The position numbers and the translations under genes were made by a program. A stretch of DNA of 64,000 nucleotides, taken from positions 248,001 through 312,000 of the forward strand of contig NZ_SSNX01000004.1 of the NCBI RefSeq assembly GCF_004801415.1, read 5' to 3'. This document shows, in pieces, positions 38,808 through 47,641 of the stretch (its first letter is position 1; every line of letters begins with the position of its first letter). A model generated the notes under the pieces. That model was given only the letters and a program-made list of their open reading frames with translations. It ran no database searches and was not told the DNA's origin. The DNA is from Deinococcus sp. KSM4-11 (GTDB lineage: Bacteria; Deinococcota; Deinococci; Deinococcales; Deinococcaceae).

Positions 38808-41800
38808 ATGCCTGCAACGCCATCCCGTCTCCGCCCGCCCCTGACCCTGACCCTGCTGCTCGGCGGCCTGTTCGGTGCGGGCGCGGCACGAGCCAATGCG
38901 GCCGAGGACGCCGTGCTGGCCAGCTTCCTGACCCAGCCGGTCTCCGGCCTGGGCGGCATGATGAGCCCGATGGCCTGGGGCTGCGGCGCCCTGTTCGGGA
39001 TTCCCGATCCAGGTACCCAGACGATTCTGGACATGCACATGAACTGGCACTGCACCTACGACGACACCATCAACCCGGCGCTGGGCCGCTTCCCGAACGA
39101 CGGCAACCGCTTCTTCGGCTTCCACCGGCAATTCCTGTACACCTTCAACACCTACCGGCAGGGTCAGGGTCTGCCGTTCGTGCAGACCTGGATGCCGTTC
39201 CCGAACGCGGTCATTCCGCTGGGGCACGGCAGCCGGCCCGACAACACGACCTGCCCGTCCACGCCGATTGCCACGACCGTCCCCATGCGCTGGAATATCG
39301 GCTGCACCAGCCTGCCGAACAGCCAGCGGCTGCCCGCGGCGGGCGGCACCCTGAACCCGGCCGTGACGACCATCGAGGACTACGGCAACGGGCTGGTGCC
39401 GTGGCACAACGGCGCGCACGTGGCCATGGCGAACTCCGGCTCGCCCAACGGCGCGTCCTGCGCCGGGGCGCGCGACATCGAGTGCGTAACCACCGCGCCG
39501 AAAGACCCGATGTTCTTCCGCTTCCACAACTTCGTGAACGACCTGCAAGATGAACTGCTGACCTACCAGGACACCGACGTGATGGTCGTGTTCGACAAGT
39601 CCGGGTCGATGAGCCTGCCCAACGGTACGGGCACCGATACCCGGCTGAACTCCGCCAAGGCGGCGGCCAGCCTGTTCGCCGACCTGTTGCGTGACGCCAG
39701 CAACAACCGCGTGGGCCTGCTGAGCTTCTCGACCGCCGCCAGCCCCAGTCCCGAGATGCCGCTCACCCTGGCGAGCAGCGCCCCGGCCGCCATGACCACG
39801 GCCTTGGCGGGCATCAGCGCGGGCGGCAGCACCAGCATCGGCGGGGGCCTGCTCGGCGCGGTCACGGCCCTGAATGCCAGCAGCAACCCGCACAAGGCCA
39901 TCCTGCTGCTCACCGACGGCGTCGAGAACACCGCGCCCATGATCAGTGACGCGGTGGGCCGGGCGCCCACCCAGCTGAACGACACCCACGTCTGTGCGGT
40001 GGGCTTCGGCACCCCCGGCAGCCTGGACGGCCCCAAACTGCGGGATCTGGCCGAGCGCCAGGGCGGCGCGTACCGTTCGGACGCCGATCCGCTGACGCTC
40101 AAGAAGTACTTCGTGGAGTGCTTCGCGGATATCTTCGACACCTTCACCGGCAAGGATCCGATCGGAACCCTGGCGGCCGGGCAGCAGGGCAGCGCGCCCA
40201 CCGTGCACGTGGCCAGCGGCGACGGCGAGGTCGTGTTCGTGTCGTCGTGGGATAAGCCGGTGCCTCCGGGCAGCCTGCGTCTGAGCGTCACCTCGCCCTC
40301 TGGCACGGCCGTAAACCTGAATTCGCCGGACGTGGAGAGCCGCTTTGGCCCGACGTGGCACATCGTGCGGATCCGGACGCCGTACCTGCAGGAGCGCGAT
40401 GGCCGCTGGACCGCCCGACTGACCCGCCCCATGCGCTCGTTCGTGAACGGCTTCATGCCGGACGCCTTCCGGAATACGGCGGTGGGAACCGCCATCTACG
40501 GGCAGCAGCTGACCCAGCTGTGCGCCGACCCCTGCAAGCGCACGCTGTACTACGAGGAGGCCAGGCCCAGCCTGGTGCACGGCGGCCACAACAGCGCCCT
40601 GTACCCGGCGATGATCAATGCGAAGAAGGCGGGCATCACGCCGGTCATCGACCGGGTCGCCACGCCCGACGATTTCGCGGCGGCCCTGAAGCGCGGCGGG
40701 TACGACCTGATCGTGGCCAGTATCCTGCCGGACAGCCCCCGGCAGGCCTACGACGAGCTGCTGGGCAAGTGGGCCTGCACCGAGAAAGGCCCGAAGATCA
40801 TCCTGAACGACGTCCGCAAGGAGGGCGGCGAGGTGGCCCTGCGCTGCCTGGGGGCGCTGCGGGCCGGAGCCGTGGGCGTGGACGTGATGAAGGGCGACGG
40901 CTCGGTGTTCAGCGGCAGCGTGGGCTTCGCCGCCATGTCCATGCCCGGCATGCCCGCCAGCACGGCGACCTTCCAGACCACCGGCGCCGCAGGTACGGGC
41001 ACGCCCGGCGTCGCCCGGCCGGGCGCGGTGATCGTGTCGCGTTCGGCCGTGAACGCGAACAGCCCGGCCACCGCGCAGCGGTATTTCATCGAGTCCCTGG
41101 CCAGCGGTACGGCGCGCGTGCGGCCGTTCACATACCGCAGCCCCAACTACACCGGCGAATCTCTGCACCCGGCGTTCCATATTCCCGAGATCTACATTCC
41201 CATCGGCGGCTTCGACAAGGTCACGGCCACGGTCACGGTCACCCGGCCCCTGGAAAGCCAGAGCCGCATCCTGGCCCGCGCGGATCTGCGCGAGGGGGGC
41301 GGACTGTCGGGTGATCCGCTGAGCCTCCGCCAGGCGGCCGACCTGCGCACCAATCCCAAGCAGTCGGTCGGTGCCATCAAGACCGAGACCCTCACGTTCC
41401 CGCTGAACGACGCCGGCCAGGACGGCGACACCAGCGCCGACGACCGCTACTGGGAAGTGGCCCTGCCCGAGAAGATCGCCCAGTTCGACGGCGACTACAC
41501 CTTCCATGCGTACTTCACCATCTGCCGGGGAACCCTGTGCTTCGACCGCGAGGCCCAGCAGACGGTGGTCGTGGATGCCAAGCCCGATCCGGCGGCCAGC
41601 AAGGTGCAGGTCACGCAGGCGGCCGGCGTGCAGGGTGTCGCCACGGTGCTGTACACGCCGCTGGACGCCTCCGGCCTGTCGCTCGGGCCGGATCGGCAGT
41701 CGCAGCTGCGGTTCACCGGCAGCAAGGGCGTGAGCGTCAAGGACGTCCGCAGCGTAGACGCGGCCGGTACCTACGCCATCACGGCCAGCTACGACCCGCT

Positions 41801-41873
41801 GAACACCAACCCGACCCTGAGCGTGGCCCCCTTCGGCCGACCGGGCGACGCCCTGGAGATCAAGCTGCGCTGA
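38808..41873 (+). CDS. Exported tyrosinase-like and von Willebrand A fusion protein
   Basis: The 1021-residue protein starts with a signal peptide (PLTLTLLLGGLFGAGAARA). Residues about 35-255 match a tyrosinase-type di-copper domain: H77, H81 and H106 (FFGFHRQFLYTFN) for copper A, H200-x3-H204 (PWHNGAHVAM) and H240 (DPMFFRFHNFVND) for copper B. A vWA domain follows (about 257-450) with an intact MIDAS: D263-x-S265-x-S267 (VVFDKSGSM), a GGSTSIGGGL Thr and LLLTDGVEN. The last 570 residues have beta-sandwich and Rossmann-like stretches and a C-terminal Ig-like domain. Tyrosinases oxidise phenols to quinones; vWA domains bind proteins. The ATG has AGGAGG 8 nt upstream. It stands alone, ending at a hairpin. 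Confidence 0.85.
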   Translation: MPATPSRLRPPLTLTLLLGGLFGAGAARANAAEDAVLASFLTQPVSGLGGMMSPMAWGCGALFGIPDPGTQTILDMHMNWHCTYDDTINPALGRFPNDGNRFFGFHRQFLYTFNTYRQGQGLPFVQTWMPFPNAVIPLGHGSRPDNTTCPSTPIATTVPMRWNIGCTSLPNSQRLPAAGGTLNPAVTTIEDYGNGLVPWHNGAHVAMANSGSPNGASCAGARDIECVTTAPKDPMFFRFHNFVNDLQDELLTYQDTDVMVVFDKSGSMSLPNGTGTDTRLNSAKAAASLFADLLRDASNNRVGLLSFSTAASPSPEMPLTLASSAPAAMTTALAGISAGGSTSIGGGLLGAVTALNASSNPHKAILLLTDGVENTAPMISDAVGRAPTQLNDTHVCAVGFGTPGSLDGPKLRDLAERQGGAYRSDADPLTLKKYFVECFADIFDTFTGKDPIGTLAAGQQGSAPTVHVASGDGEVVFVSSWDKPVPPGSLRLSVTSPSGTAVNLNSPDVESRFGPTWHIVRIRTPYLQERDGRWTARLTRPMRSFVNGFMPDAFRNTAVGTAIYGQQLTQLCADPCKRTLYYEEARPSLVHGGHNSALYPAMINAKKAGITPVIDRVATPDDFAAALKRGGYDLIVASILPDSPRQAYDELLGKWACTEKGPKIILNDVRKEGGEVALRCLGALRAGAVGVDVMKGDGSVFSGSVGFAAMSMPGMPASTATFQTTGAAGTGTPGVARPGAVIVSRSAVNANSPATAQRYFIESLASGTARVRPFTYRSPNYTGESLHPAFHIPEIYIPIGGFDKVTATVTVTRPLESQSRILARADLREGGGLSGDPLSLRQAADLRTNPKQSVGAIKTETLTFPLNDAGQDGDTSADDRYWEVALPEKIAQFDGDYTFHAYFTICRGTLCFDREAQQTVVVDAKPDPAASKVQVTQAAGVQGVATVLYTPLDASGLSLGPDRQSQLRFTGSKGVSVKDVRSVDAAGTYAITASYDPLNTNPTLSVAPFGRPGDALEIKLR

Positions 41874-41888
41874 GCACCGCGCCGTGAG

Positions 41889-41921
41889 CGGGGCCGGGAA
41901 CGGAGCGGGATCCCGGCCCCG
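41889..41921. terminator. Hairpin between convergent fusion gene and NrtR-like gene
   Basis: An 11-bp CGGGGCCGGGA/TCCCGGCCCCG stem fills the 48-base gap between the two stop codons. It lacks a strong T run and probably serves both directions. Confidence 0.6.
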
Positions 41922-42599
41922 TTACAGTGCGGCGAGCCGGGCGTGCTTGGCGCGGCGGTACAGCTGTGCGGGGCGGCCGACCCCGGTGCGCCGCTCGCCA
42001 CTGGGCGTCAGGATGCCCTGCGAGAGCAGGCGCTTGCGGAAGTTGCGCTTGTCCAGCTTGCGGTTCAGGACGGCCTCATATACGCCCTGGAGTTCCGGCA
42101 GGGTGAAGGTGTCCGGCAGGAATTCCATGGCCAGGTTCCCGTATTCGAGCCGCAGCTGCAGCCGCCCGATCGCCTTGTCGAGAATGCCGTGGTGGTCGAA
42201 GGCCAGGGTCGGGGGCTGGTGCGCGCTGAGCCACTCGGCCCCCAGGGTGTGCCCGCCTGCCGTGACGTGCACCGTGCCGTGGGGCAGCACCGCCAGGTGC
42301 GCGACGCTCACGATCCGGCCGCGCGGATCGCGGTTCACCTCGCCGAAGGTATAGAACTGCTCCAGGTGGCGGGGTTCGAGCTGCACGGTGGTCTCGGTGC
42401 GCAGTTCGCGCAGGGCGGCCTCGTGCAGTTCCTCGCCGGGGTGCACGAAGCCGCCGGGCAGGGCCCAGTCGCGCGCGTGCGGCAGGGCCCCGCGCTGGAC
42501 GAGCAGGACGCGCAGCTCCCCGGCGTGCATGGCGAAGGCGGCGACGTCCACCGCGAGGCCGACCTGGGTGGCCTGAGGCGGAAGGATCAGCCGGTTCAT
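41922..42599 (-). CDS. NrtR-like Nudix-winged helix regulator
   Basis: The 225-residue protein has an N-terminal Nudix fold and a C-terminal winged helix (LPELQGVYEAVLNRKLDKRNFRK), the layout of NrtR repressors that control NAD synthesis or sugar genes through ADP-ribose-type ligands. The Nudix box is damaged (GGFVHPGEELHEAALRELRTE, with TE in place of EE), as expected for a ligand sensor that has lost catalysis. Its own promoter carries an inverted repeat, so self-regulation is likely. Target genes are not visible nearby. Confidence 0.85.
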   Translation of the reverse strand: MNRLILPPQATQVGLAVDVAAFAMHAGELRVLLVQRGALPHARDWALPGGFVHPGEELHEAALRELRTETTVQLEPRHLEQFYTFGEVNRDPRGRIVSVAHLAVLPHGTVHVTAGGHTLGAEWLSAHQPPTLAFDHHGILDKAIGRLQLRLEYGNLAMEFLPDTFTLPELQGVYEAVLNRKLDKRNFRKRLLSQGILTPSGERRTGVGRPAQLYRRAKHARLAAL

Positions 42600-42605
42600 T
42601 TCCGG

Positions 42606-42639
42606 ATGGTAGGTTCGTGTATCCGGTACGTCAAGGATA
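42606..42639 (-). promoter_or_regulatory. Leaderless promoter and inverted repeat of NrtR-like gene
   Basis: On the minus strand TTGACG (42629-42634), a 17-nt spacer and TACCAT (42606-42611) form a good promoter; the ATG follows 6 nt on. TATCC-N10-GGATA (42620-42639) overlaps the -35 and is a candidate operator for the regulator itself. Confidence 0.65.
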
Positions 42640-42792
42640 AGTGTCTAGCGGTGTCGTGAGGAATGTGCTGTCGGACGCGTTTCGTGTGGCGTTTCGGGCG
42701 CAGGCAGGTGAAGAGGCGCTGACCGGGCGGCGGCAGCGGCGGCCAGGCCGTCACGGTGGACGCGGCTTCAGTTCGGCCAGGGGCGCGCGTGG

Positions 42793-42798
42793 TAAACT
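42793..42798 (+). promoter_or_regulatory. -10 box of infC
   Basis: TAAACT lies about 65 nt before the infC start. The -35 is weak, so the leader would be roughly 55-60 nt. Confidence 0.4.
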
Positions 42799-42862
42799 AC
42801 GGTCTCTACGCATGGGCGTGGAAGCCGCCCTCGTACCAGCGTGTACCGGGCGCGCGGAGGTG

Positions 42863-43489
<627 letters not shown>

Positions 43490-43508
43490 CCGCAGTCCGG
43501 AACGCTGG

Positions 43509-43534
43509 ACGGCCCACCGTGAATGGTGGGCCGT
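43509..43534 (+). terminator. Terminator of infC
   Basis: ACGGCCCACC and GGTGGGCCGT pair around GTGAAT, followed by CTTCCCGTTGATT. Confidence 0.7.
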
Positions 43535-43560
43535 CTTCCCGTTGATTCCGCTTTACTTTG

Positions 43561-43566
43561 TAAACT
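43561..43566 (+). promoter_or_regulatory. -10 box of glutaredoxin gene
   Basis: TAAACT ends 7 nt before ATG 43574, a leaderless arrangement that would add nine residues to the protein read from ATG 43601. Confidence 0.4.
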
Positions 43567-43600
43567 GCGCTTCATGGAGCTGGACTCCGGGAGGCACAGC

Positions 43601-43846
43601 ATGATCACGATGTACACCACCACCTGGTGCGGCGACTGCCAGGCCGCCAAGCGCGCCCTGACCACCAAGGGCATTCCCTACCAGGAAATCAACATCGAGC
43701 AGGACGAACAGGCCGCCGAGTACGTCATGAGCGTGAACGGCGGGCGGCGCAGCGTGCCCACGCTCGTCGCCGGAACCGTCGCGCACAGTCTGAGCGGCTT
43801 CCGGCCCCAGAAACTCGACGCCTTCCTGGCCGAAGCTGGTCTGTAA
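43601..43846 (+). CDS. Glutaredoxin-like protein
   Basis: The 81-residue protein is a thioredoxin-fold redox protein with the C-x2-C site in TTTWCGDCQAAKRAL, the cis-Pro in RRSVPTLVAG and the C-terminal FRPQKLDAFL helix. It may reduce disulfides with bacillithiol, mycothiol or glutathione; Deinococcus is known to use bacillithiol. ATG 43601 has GGGAGG 6 nt upstream. A second start, ATG 43574, is placed perfectly for leaderless reading and would add MELDSGRHS. It ends at a strong hairpin. Confidence 0.88.
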   Translation: MITMYTTTWCGDCQAAKRALTTKGIPYQEINIEQDEQAAEYVMSVNGGRRSVPTLVAGTVAHSLSGFRPQKLDAFLAEAGL

Positions 43847-43858
43847 GCGGATTACTGA

Positions 43859-43891
43859 GAGCGGGCCGCCCCCGTGTGGGGCGGCCCGCTC
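43859..43891. terminator. Strong hairpin between convergent glutaredoxin and hypothetical genes
   Basis: A 14-bp stem GAGCGGGCCGCCCC with GGGGCGGCCCGCTC and a 5-nt loop fills the space between the two stops. CCTCTGTTTA follows on the plus strand. Confidence 0.7.
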
Positions 43892-43903
43892 CTCTGTTTA
43901 GGG

Positions 43904-44332
43904 TCAGTCCTCGACCGGTATGGGCCGCAGGGTGTAGATGCCCGGATCGCTGGGGTTGCTCGACGCGACCAGCTGGCCCACCTCCACCGCGTCGGGCTCG
44001 GCCAGAACTCGCGTGAAATCCGACGCGTTCAGCACCGTCTCGCGCACCGGCAGGTCCAGGGTCTGCGCCCAGCGCACCAGATCCGAGAGGGCCTGCGCGC
44101 CTGGCAAGCCGAAGCGCGGCCCGAACGCGGCCGCAGTGACCACGGCCGAAGCGTCCGCACCCTGGCCAGTCACGATCAGGGCGGCGTAGCCCGCGCGGCT
44201 GCGTTCTCCCTGGCGATCCGTCACCAGGATCAGCTTTCCACCCGTCAGCTCGGACGCCTCAAAGCGGGTCATGACGGCGTTCAGGGTTTCCTGTGGTGCG
44301 GCGGGTAAGCCCAGCGGGTCGGCGATCTGCAT
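43904..44332 (-). CDS. Hypothetical protein, 142 residues
   Basis: No family is recognised. The sequence is soluble in appearance, with a central beta-rich stretch (GGKLILVTDRQGERSRAGYAA), an AAFGPRFGLPGAQAL segment and an acidic end. The ATG at 44332 follows TACACT (44339-44344, minus strand) by 6 nt, and the base composition and third-position GC match the host, so it is probably a real gene. It lies downstream of the CoA-binding gene with a 35-base gap and converges on the glutaredoxin gene. Confidence 0.6.
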   Translation of the reverse strand: MQIADPLGLPAAPQETLNAVMTRFEASELTGGKLILVTDRQGERSRAGYAALIVTGQGADASAVVTAAAFGPRFGLPGAQALSDLVRWAQTLDLPVRETVLNASDFTRVLAEPDAVEVGQLVASSNPSDPGIYTLRPIPVED

Positions 44333-44338
44333 GCGCGC

Positions 44339-44344
44339 AGTGTA
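44339..44344 (-). promoter_or_regulatory. Leaderless -10 box of hypothetical gene
   Basis: TACACT on the minus strand ends 6 nt before ATG 44332. Confidence 0.45.
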
Positions 44345-44367
44345 CCCGCCCCCTGCTCCGCGCCCGG

Positions 44368-44793
44368 TCACATCAGCGCGCGGTGATCCGTGAGCATGCA
44401 GCGGTTCTGGACGACCTCGATGCCCCGCGCCGTCAGTTCCCGTGCCACGTCGTCGTCCCGGATGCCCAGTTGCATCCACACGACCTTAGGCAGCGGCTGC
44501 ATGCCCAGAATGTCGTCCAGGTGCCCGCGCACCTTGTCACTGCGGCGGAAGATCTCCACGACGTCCACCGGCACCGCGATCTCCGACAGGGTCGCCACTG
44601 CCTTGTGCCCGAAGTAGGTCTCACCGCGCCGGGTCAGCGAGGGATTCACGGGCAGGATGGTGTAGCCCTGACGCTGCAGGTACTCCGGCACGAAATGCGC
44701 CGGTTTCATGGCATCGGGGTGGAAGCCCAGCACCGCGACCACCTTGGACTCCTTGAGGATGCGGGCCAGATCGGCGCTGGTCGTGATGGTCAA
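44368..44793 (-). CDS. CoA-binding domain protein, YccU-like
   Basis: The protein (141 residues) is a single Rossmann-type CoA-binding domain: ILKESKVVAVLGFHPDAMK, GYTILPVNPSL, VDVVEIFRRSDKV, KVVWMQLGIRDDDVARE and GIEVVQNRCML. Family members bind CoA thioesters, but the biological role is not known. The start is taken as TTG 44793, because AAAGGAG lies 7 nt upstream and the TTGA overlaps the hemL stop. This makes it the second gene of a hemL operon with coupled translation. Confidence 0.85.
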   Translation of the reverse strand: MTITTSADLARILKESKVVAVLGFHPDAMKPAHFVPEYLQRQGYTILPVNPSLTRRGETYFGHKAVATLSEIAVPVDVVEIFRRSDKVRGHLDDILGMQPLPKVVWMQLGIRDDDVARELTARGIEVVQNRCMLTDHRALM

Positions 44794-46160
44794 GGAGTCG
44801 CTCCTTTGGCCGCGCGGGCGGCGGTGGTGTAGGCCGCATGGGCGGCGTCCAGCGTGGCCGACAGGTCTGCGTCCGTGTGGGCGCTGCTGACGAAGATACT
44901 CTCGAACTGCGACGGCGCCCAGTAGATGCCGCGCGCGAGTATGGCCTGGAACCACGCCGCGAACCCGCCCGTGTCGCTGCCCGCCGCCTGCGTGTAGGTG
45001 CCCACGGAACCGTGCGGGGCCTCCAGGTGGAAGGCCGTGAGCATCGACCCGATCTGGTTCACCGAGATGGGCACGCCCGCCGCGACCGCCGCGTCCTTCA
45101 GGCCAGCGGCGAGCCGCGCGGTGTACCCGTCGAGGCGCGCGTAGATGTCCGGATCGGCCTCCAGGGCGCCGAGGGTCGCGAGGCCCGCCGCCATCGCCAG
45201 CGGATTGCCGCTCAGGGTGCCCGCCTGGTACACCGGGCCCAGCGGCGACACGAATTCCATGATCTCCGCCCGGCCGCCGTACGCGCCCACGGGCAGCCCC
45301 CCGCCGATGATCTTGCCCCAGCAGGTCAGGTCGGGCCGCAGGCCGAGCAGCCCGGTCGCGCCGTTCAGCGACAGGCGGAAGCCGGTCATGACCTCATCGG
45401 CAATCAGCAGCGCTCCCGAAGCCTTCACGCGGTGCAGGGCCGCCAGGAACTCTGGCGTGGGCACCAGCACCCCGGCGTTGCCCACCACCGGCTCGAAGAT
45501 CACGGCCGCGATCTCCGGCCCGCGAACCCGCAGCAGGGCATCGAGCGCCGCCGGGTCGTTGTACTCGGTAACCAGCGTCAGGGCCGCGTACTCCTCGGGC
45601 ACGCCCGCGCTGCTGGGGGCCGCCGCGCCCAGCGGGCCGTCCGCGTTCGTCATCAGACCGCTGCCCGCCTCGACCAGCAGGCCGTCCGCATGCCCGTGGT
45701 AATTGCCACGGAACTTCACGATGAACTTGCGCCCGGTGAAGCCCCGCGCGAGCCGCAGGGCGCTCATGGTCGCCTCGGTGCCGCTGCTGGTGAACCTCAC
45801 CTTGTCCGCGCCGGTCAGGCGGGTGACCAGTTCGGCCAGCTCCACCTCGCGCGTGGACGGGGCGCCGAAACTGGTGCCGCCCGCCAGCGCCTTGCCGATC
45901 GCCTCGCGCACCGCCGGATGGTCGTGCCCCAGGATCATCGGGCCCCACGAGCCGATGTAATCGATGTACCGCGTGCCGTCCACATCCGTCAGATACGCGC
46001 CATGCGCCTCCCGGATGAAGCGGGGCACGCCGCCCACCGACCGGAAGGCCCGCACCGGGCTGTTCACGCCGCCTGGAGTGACGGCCTGCGCCCGTGCGAA
46101 CAGCGCCTCCGACTGCGCGGTGGTCGGCTTCGGAGCAGGAGACAGGACGTCGCGGGTCAT
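44790..46160 (-). CDS. hemL: Glutamate-1-semialdehyde 2,1-aminomutase
   Basis: HemL converts glutamate-1-semialdehyde to 5-aminolevulinate, the entry to heme in the C5 pathway. The 456-residue protein has PLP-enzyme features: TSSGTEATMSALRLARG, LLIADEVMTGFR (the ring-binding Asp) and the lysine in TCWGKIIGGGLPVGAYGG. Length fits. The ATG at 46160 follows TAACGT (46167-46172, minus strand) by 6 nt, a leaderless arrangement. The CoA-binding gene overlaps its stop. Confidence 0.96.
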   Translation of the reverse strand: MTRDVLSPAPKPTTAQSEALFARAQAVTPGGVNSPVRAFRSVGGVPRFIREAHGAYLTDVDGTRYIDYIGSWGPMILGHDHPAVREAIGKALAGGTSFGAPSTREVELAELVTRLTGADKVRFTSSGTEATMSALRLARGFTGRKFIVKFRGNYHGHADGLLVEAGSGLMTNADGPLGAAAPSSAGVPEEYAALTLVTEYNDPAALDALLRVRGPEIAAVIFEPVVGNAGVLVPTPEFLAALHRVKASGALLIADEVMTGFRLSLNGATGLLGLRPDLTCWGKIIGGGLPVGAYGGRAEIMEFVSPLGPVYQAGTLSGNPLAMAAGLATLGALEADPDIYARLDGYTARLAAGLKDAAVAAGVPISVNQIGSMLTAFHLEAPHGSVGTYTQAAGSDTGGFAAWFQAILARGIYWAPSQFESIFVSSAHTDADLSATLDAAHAAYTTAARAAKGATP

Positions 46161-46166
46161 GGCCCT

Positions 46167-46172
46167 ACGTTA
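46167..46172 (-). promoter_or_regulatory. Leaderless -10 box of hemL
   Basis: TAACGT on the minus strand ends 6 nt before ATG 46160. It also touches the end of the hairpin that follows the upstream gene. Confidence 0.45.
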
Positions 46173-46206
46173 GCGCGGGCCCTCCCTTCCGAAGGAGGCC
46201 CGCGCT
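46172..46206 (-). terminator. Hairpin between the small membrane-anchored gene and hemL
   Basis: AGCGCGGGCC and GGCCCGCGCT pair, with TCC/GGA extending the stem past one bulged base. It lies between the stop at 46236 and the hemL promoter. There is no T run. Confidence 0.5.
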
Positions 46207-46235
46207 CCTTTACCGTCCCATGAGCGAACCCTGTG

Positions 46236-46862
46236 CTACAGCCCCAGCAGCCCCACGGCGGCCGTGGCCGTCAGCTCCTGCCGGAAGGGCTCGACCAGCG
46301 CCTTCTCCTGGGTGGTCGCCGTCTTCACGGTGGTGTTCAGATCCGGCGTCTGTCCCTTCTGGAGTGCGTCGGCTGCCTTCGCGAAGTCCACGTCCGGCAG
46401 GCCCAGCCCCCGGTTCACGTCGGATCGCACGGCCGCGTAGCGTTCCAGGCTCATCTTCTCGCGGGCCAGGGCCGCACTCTGCGCCGTGCGGGCGGCCCCC
46501 ACGCTGCTGCCCACCTGCCGCACCACGTTCAGCACCTGCACCAGGTTCGGCGTCTGGCCCGCCTGAATCTGCGCGTACACCTGCTGCGCTCCAGTGAAGC
46601 TCTCGCCCAAGGCCGTCCGGATGTCACGCCGGATCCGCACGAACTTCTGCACGTCCGCCTGCGTGAGAGGAGCCTGCACGTTCCCGCTGGGCGGCGGGGG
46701 CGTCTGGCCCTGCGACTGTGTCGGTGGCGCCTTCCAGCCTGCCAGGAACTGCTGTGCGGGCCGGATCACCACGAACCACGCCACGGCCGCCAGCACCACC
46801 AGCACCAGCAGCGAGCCCCCGCATCCGAAACATCCGCATCCCAGACCACGTCTCTGTCTCAT
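46236..46862 (-). CDS. Membrane-anchored hypothetical protein
   Basis: The protein (208 residues) has a Cys/Gly-rich N-terminus (MRQRRGLGCGCFGCGG), one membrane segment (SLLVLVVLAAVAWFVVI, about 17-33), a Pro/Gln-rich linker and a helical C-terminal domain with VQKFVRIRRDIRTALGE and SLERYAAVRSDVNRGLG. No family is recognised. The domain lies either side of the membrane depending on orientation. ATG 46862 follows TATCTA by 6 nt, close to the leaderless pattern. It lies downstream of thiN and ends before the hemL promoter. Confidence 0.6.
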   Translation of the reverse strand: MRQRRGLGCGCFGCGGSLLVLVVLAAVAWFVVIRPAQQFLAGWKAPPTQSQGQTPPPPSGNVQAPLTQADVQKFVRIRRDIRTALGESFTGAQQVYAQIQAGQTPNLVQVLNVVRQVGSSVGAARTAQSAALAREKMSLERYAAVRSDVNRGLGLPDVDFAKAADALQKGQTPDLNTTVKTATTQEKALVEPFRQELTATAAVGLLGL

Positions 46863-46974
46863 TGGCTGTAGATACGCCCAGTGCATCCGCCGGGTTCCCG
46901 ACCATGTCCTCCTTCATGAGCCGGTCACGGGGAGAGGGGAACCCTGCCTCGCTGCCAGGGCGCGAGGTTCCGGC

Positions 46975-47610
46975 TCAGGGAACGGGAAACTCGCCGTACA
47001 GTGCGGTCAGCAGCGCGTAGCCTCCGTGCAGCGAGGCGACCACCGGCCCGCCCTGCGCCTCGTTGCTGAGCGTCCAGCCGCTCCCCAGCGGAATATCCGC
47101 CGCCGACAGCGGCCAGCGTACGCCCGTCAGCGTCAGGCCCCGCACCTCCGAGCACGCGAGCACGCTGAGGGTCACGCCTACCGGGACATTCAGGCTCAGG
47201 GCGGCGCCGGGCAGCAGCGGCCACGCCCACTCGTCCCCGCTCGTCAGGATCACGCTCACGTGCCGGTCGCGCGCCAGCCGCACACCCCCCAGCAGCAGCG
47301 CCGCCGTGTGGTCGAAGCGGCCCCCGAACGCCCCGATGAAGACCAGCTCGCGGGCACCCCGTTCCAGCGCCACCCGCACGGCCAGTCCCGCGTCCGTCTC
47401 GTCCTTCGCGGTCGGGTGCACCTCGCGCGGCGCGTCCACCTGCACGCCGTCCGAGGAATCGAAATCTCCGACCCACGCGTCCACGCGCACGCCCAGCCGC
47501 TTCGCGTGCCGCGCTCCGCCGTCGGCTGCCACCACGACCTCTGGGCGCGGCAGGGCCAGCAGCGCCGGCGTGAGCACCAGCCGGCCACCCACCAGAATCC
47601 ACGCGGTCAT
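46975..47610 (-). CDS. thiN: Thiamine diphosphokinase
   Basis: ThiN makes thiamine diphosphate from thiamine and ATP in the cytoplasm. The 211-residue protein has VVVAADGGARHAKRLG, the VGDFDSSDG motif, the TAKDETDAGLAVR metal/ATP site and the LTGVRWPLSAADIPLG C-terminal domain. Length matches the family. It is downstream of the TPP-controlled thiBPQ genes on the same strand, so imported thiamine can be activated by a neighbour. Whether it is in the same transcript is not proven; 31 bases separate it from the preceding gene. Confidence 0.92.
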   Translation of the reverse strand: MTAWILVGGRLVLTPALLALPRPEVVVAADGGARHAKRLGVRVDAWVGDFDSSDGVQVDAPREVHPTAKDETDAGLAVRVALERGARELVFIGAFGGRFDHTAALLLGGVRLARDRHVSVILTSGDEWAWPLLPGAALSLNVPVGVTLSVLACSEVRGLTLTGVRWPLSAADIPLGSGWTLSNEAQGGPVVASLHGGYALLTALYGEFPVP

Positions 47611-47641
47611 CCTTCCAGTCTAGGGGCCGCCCTGCCTGGGC

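Noticed and set aside
38748..41507. 919-codon open frame on the minus strand opposite the tyrosinase-vWA gene
   Set aside because: The plus-strand protein has domains and a ribosome site. The antisense one has only low-complexity Gly/Ala/Arg sequence.
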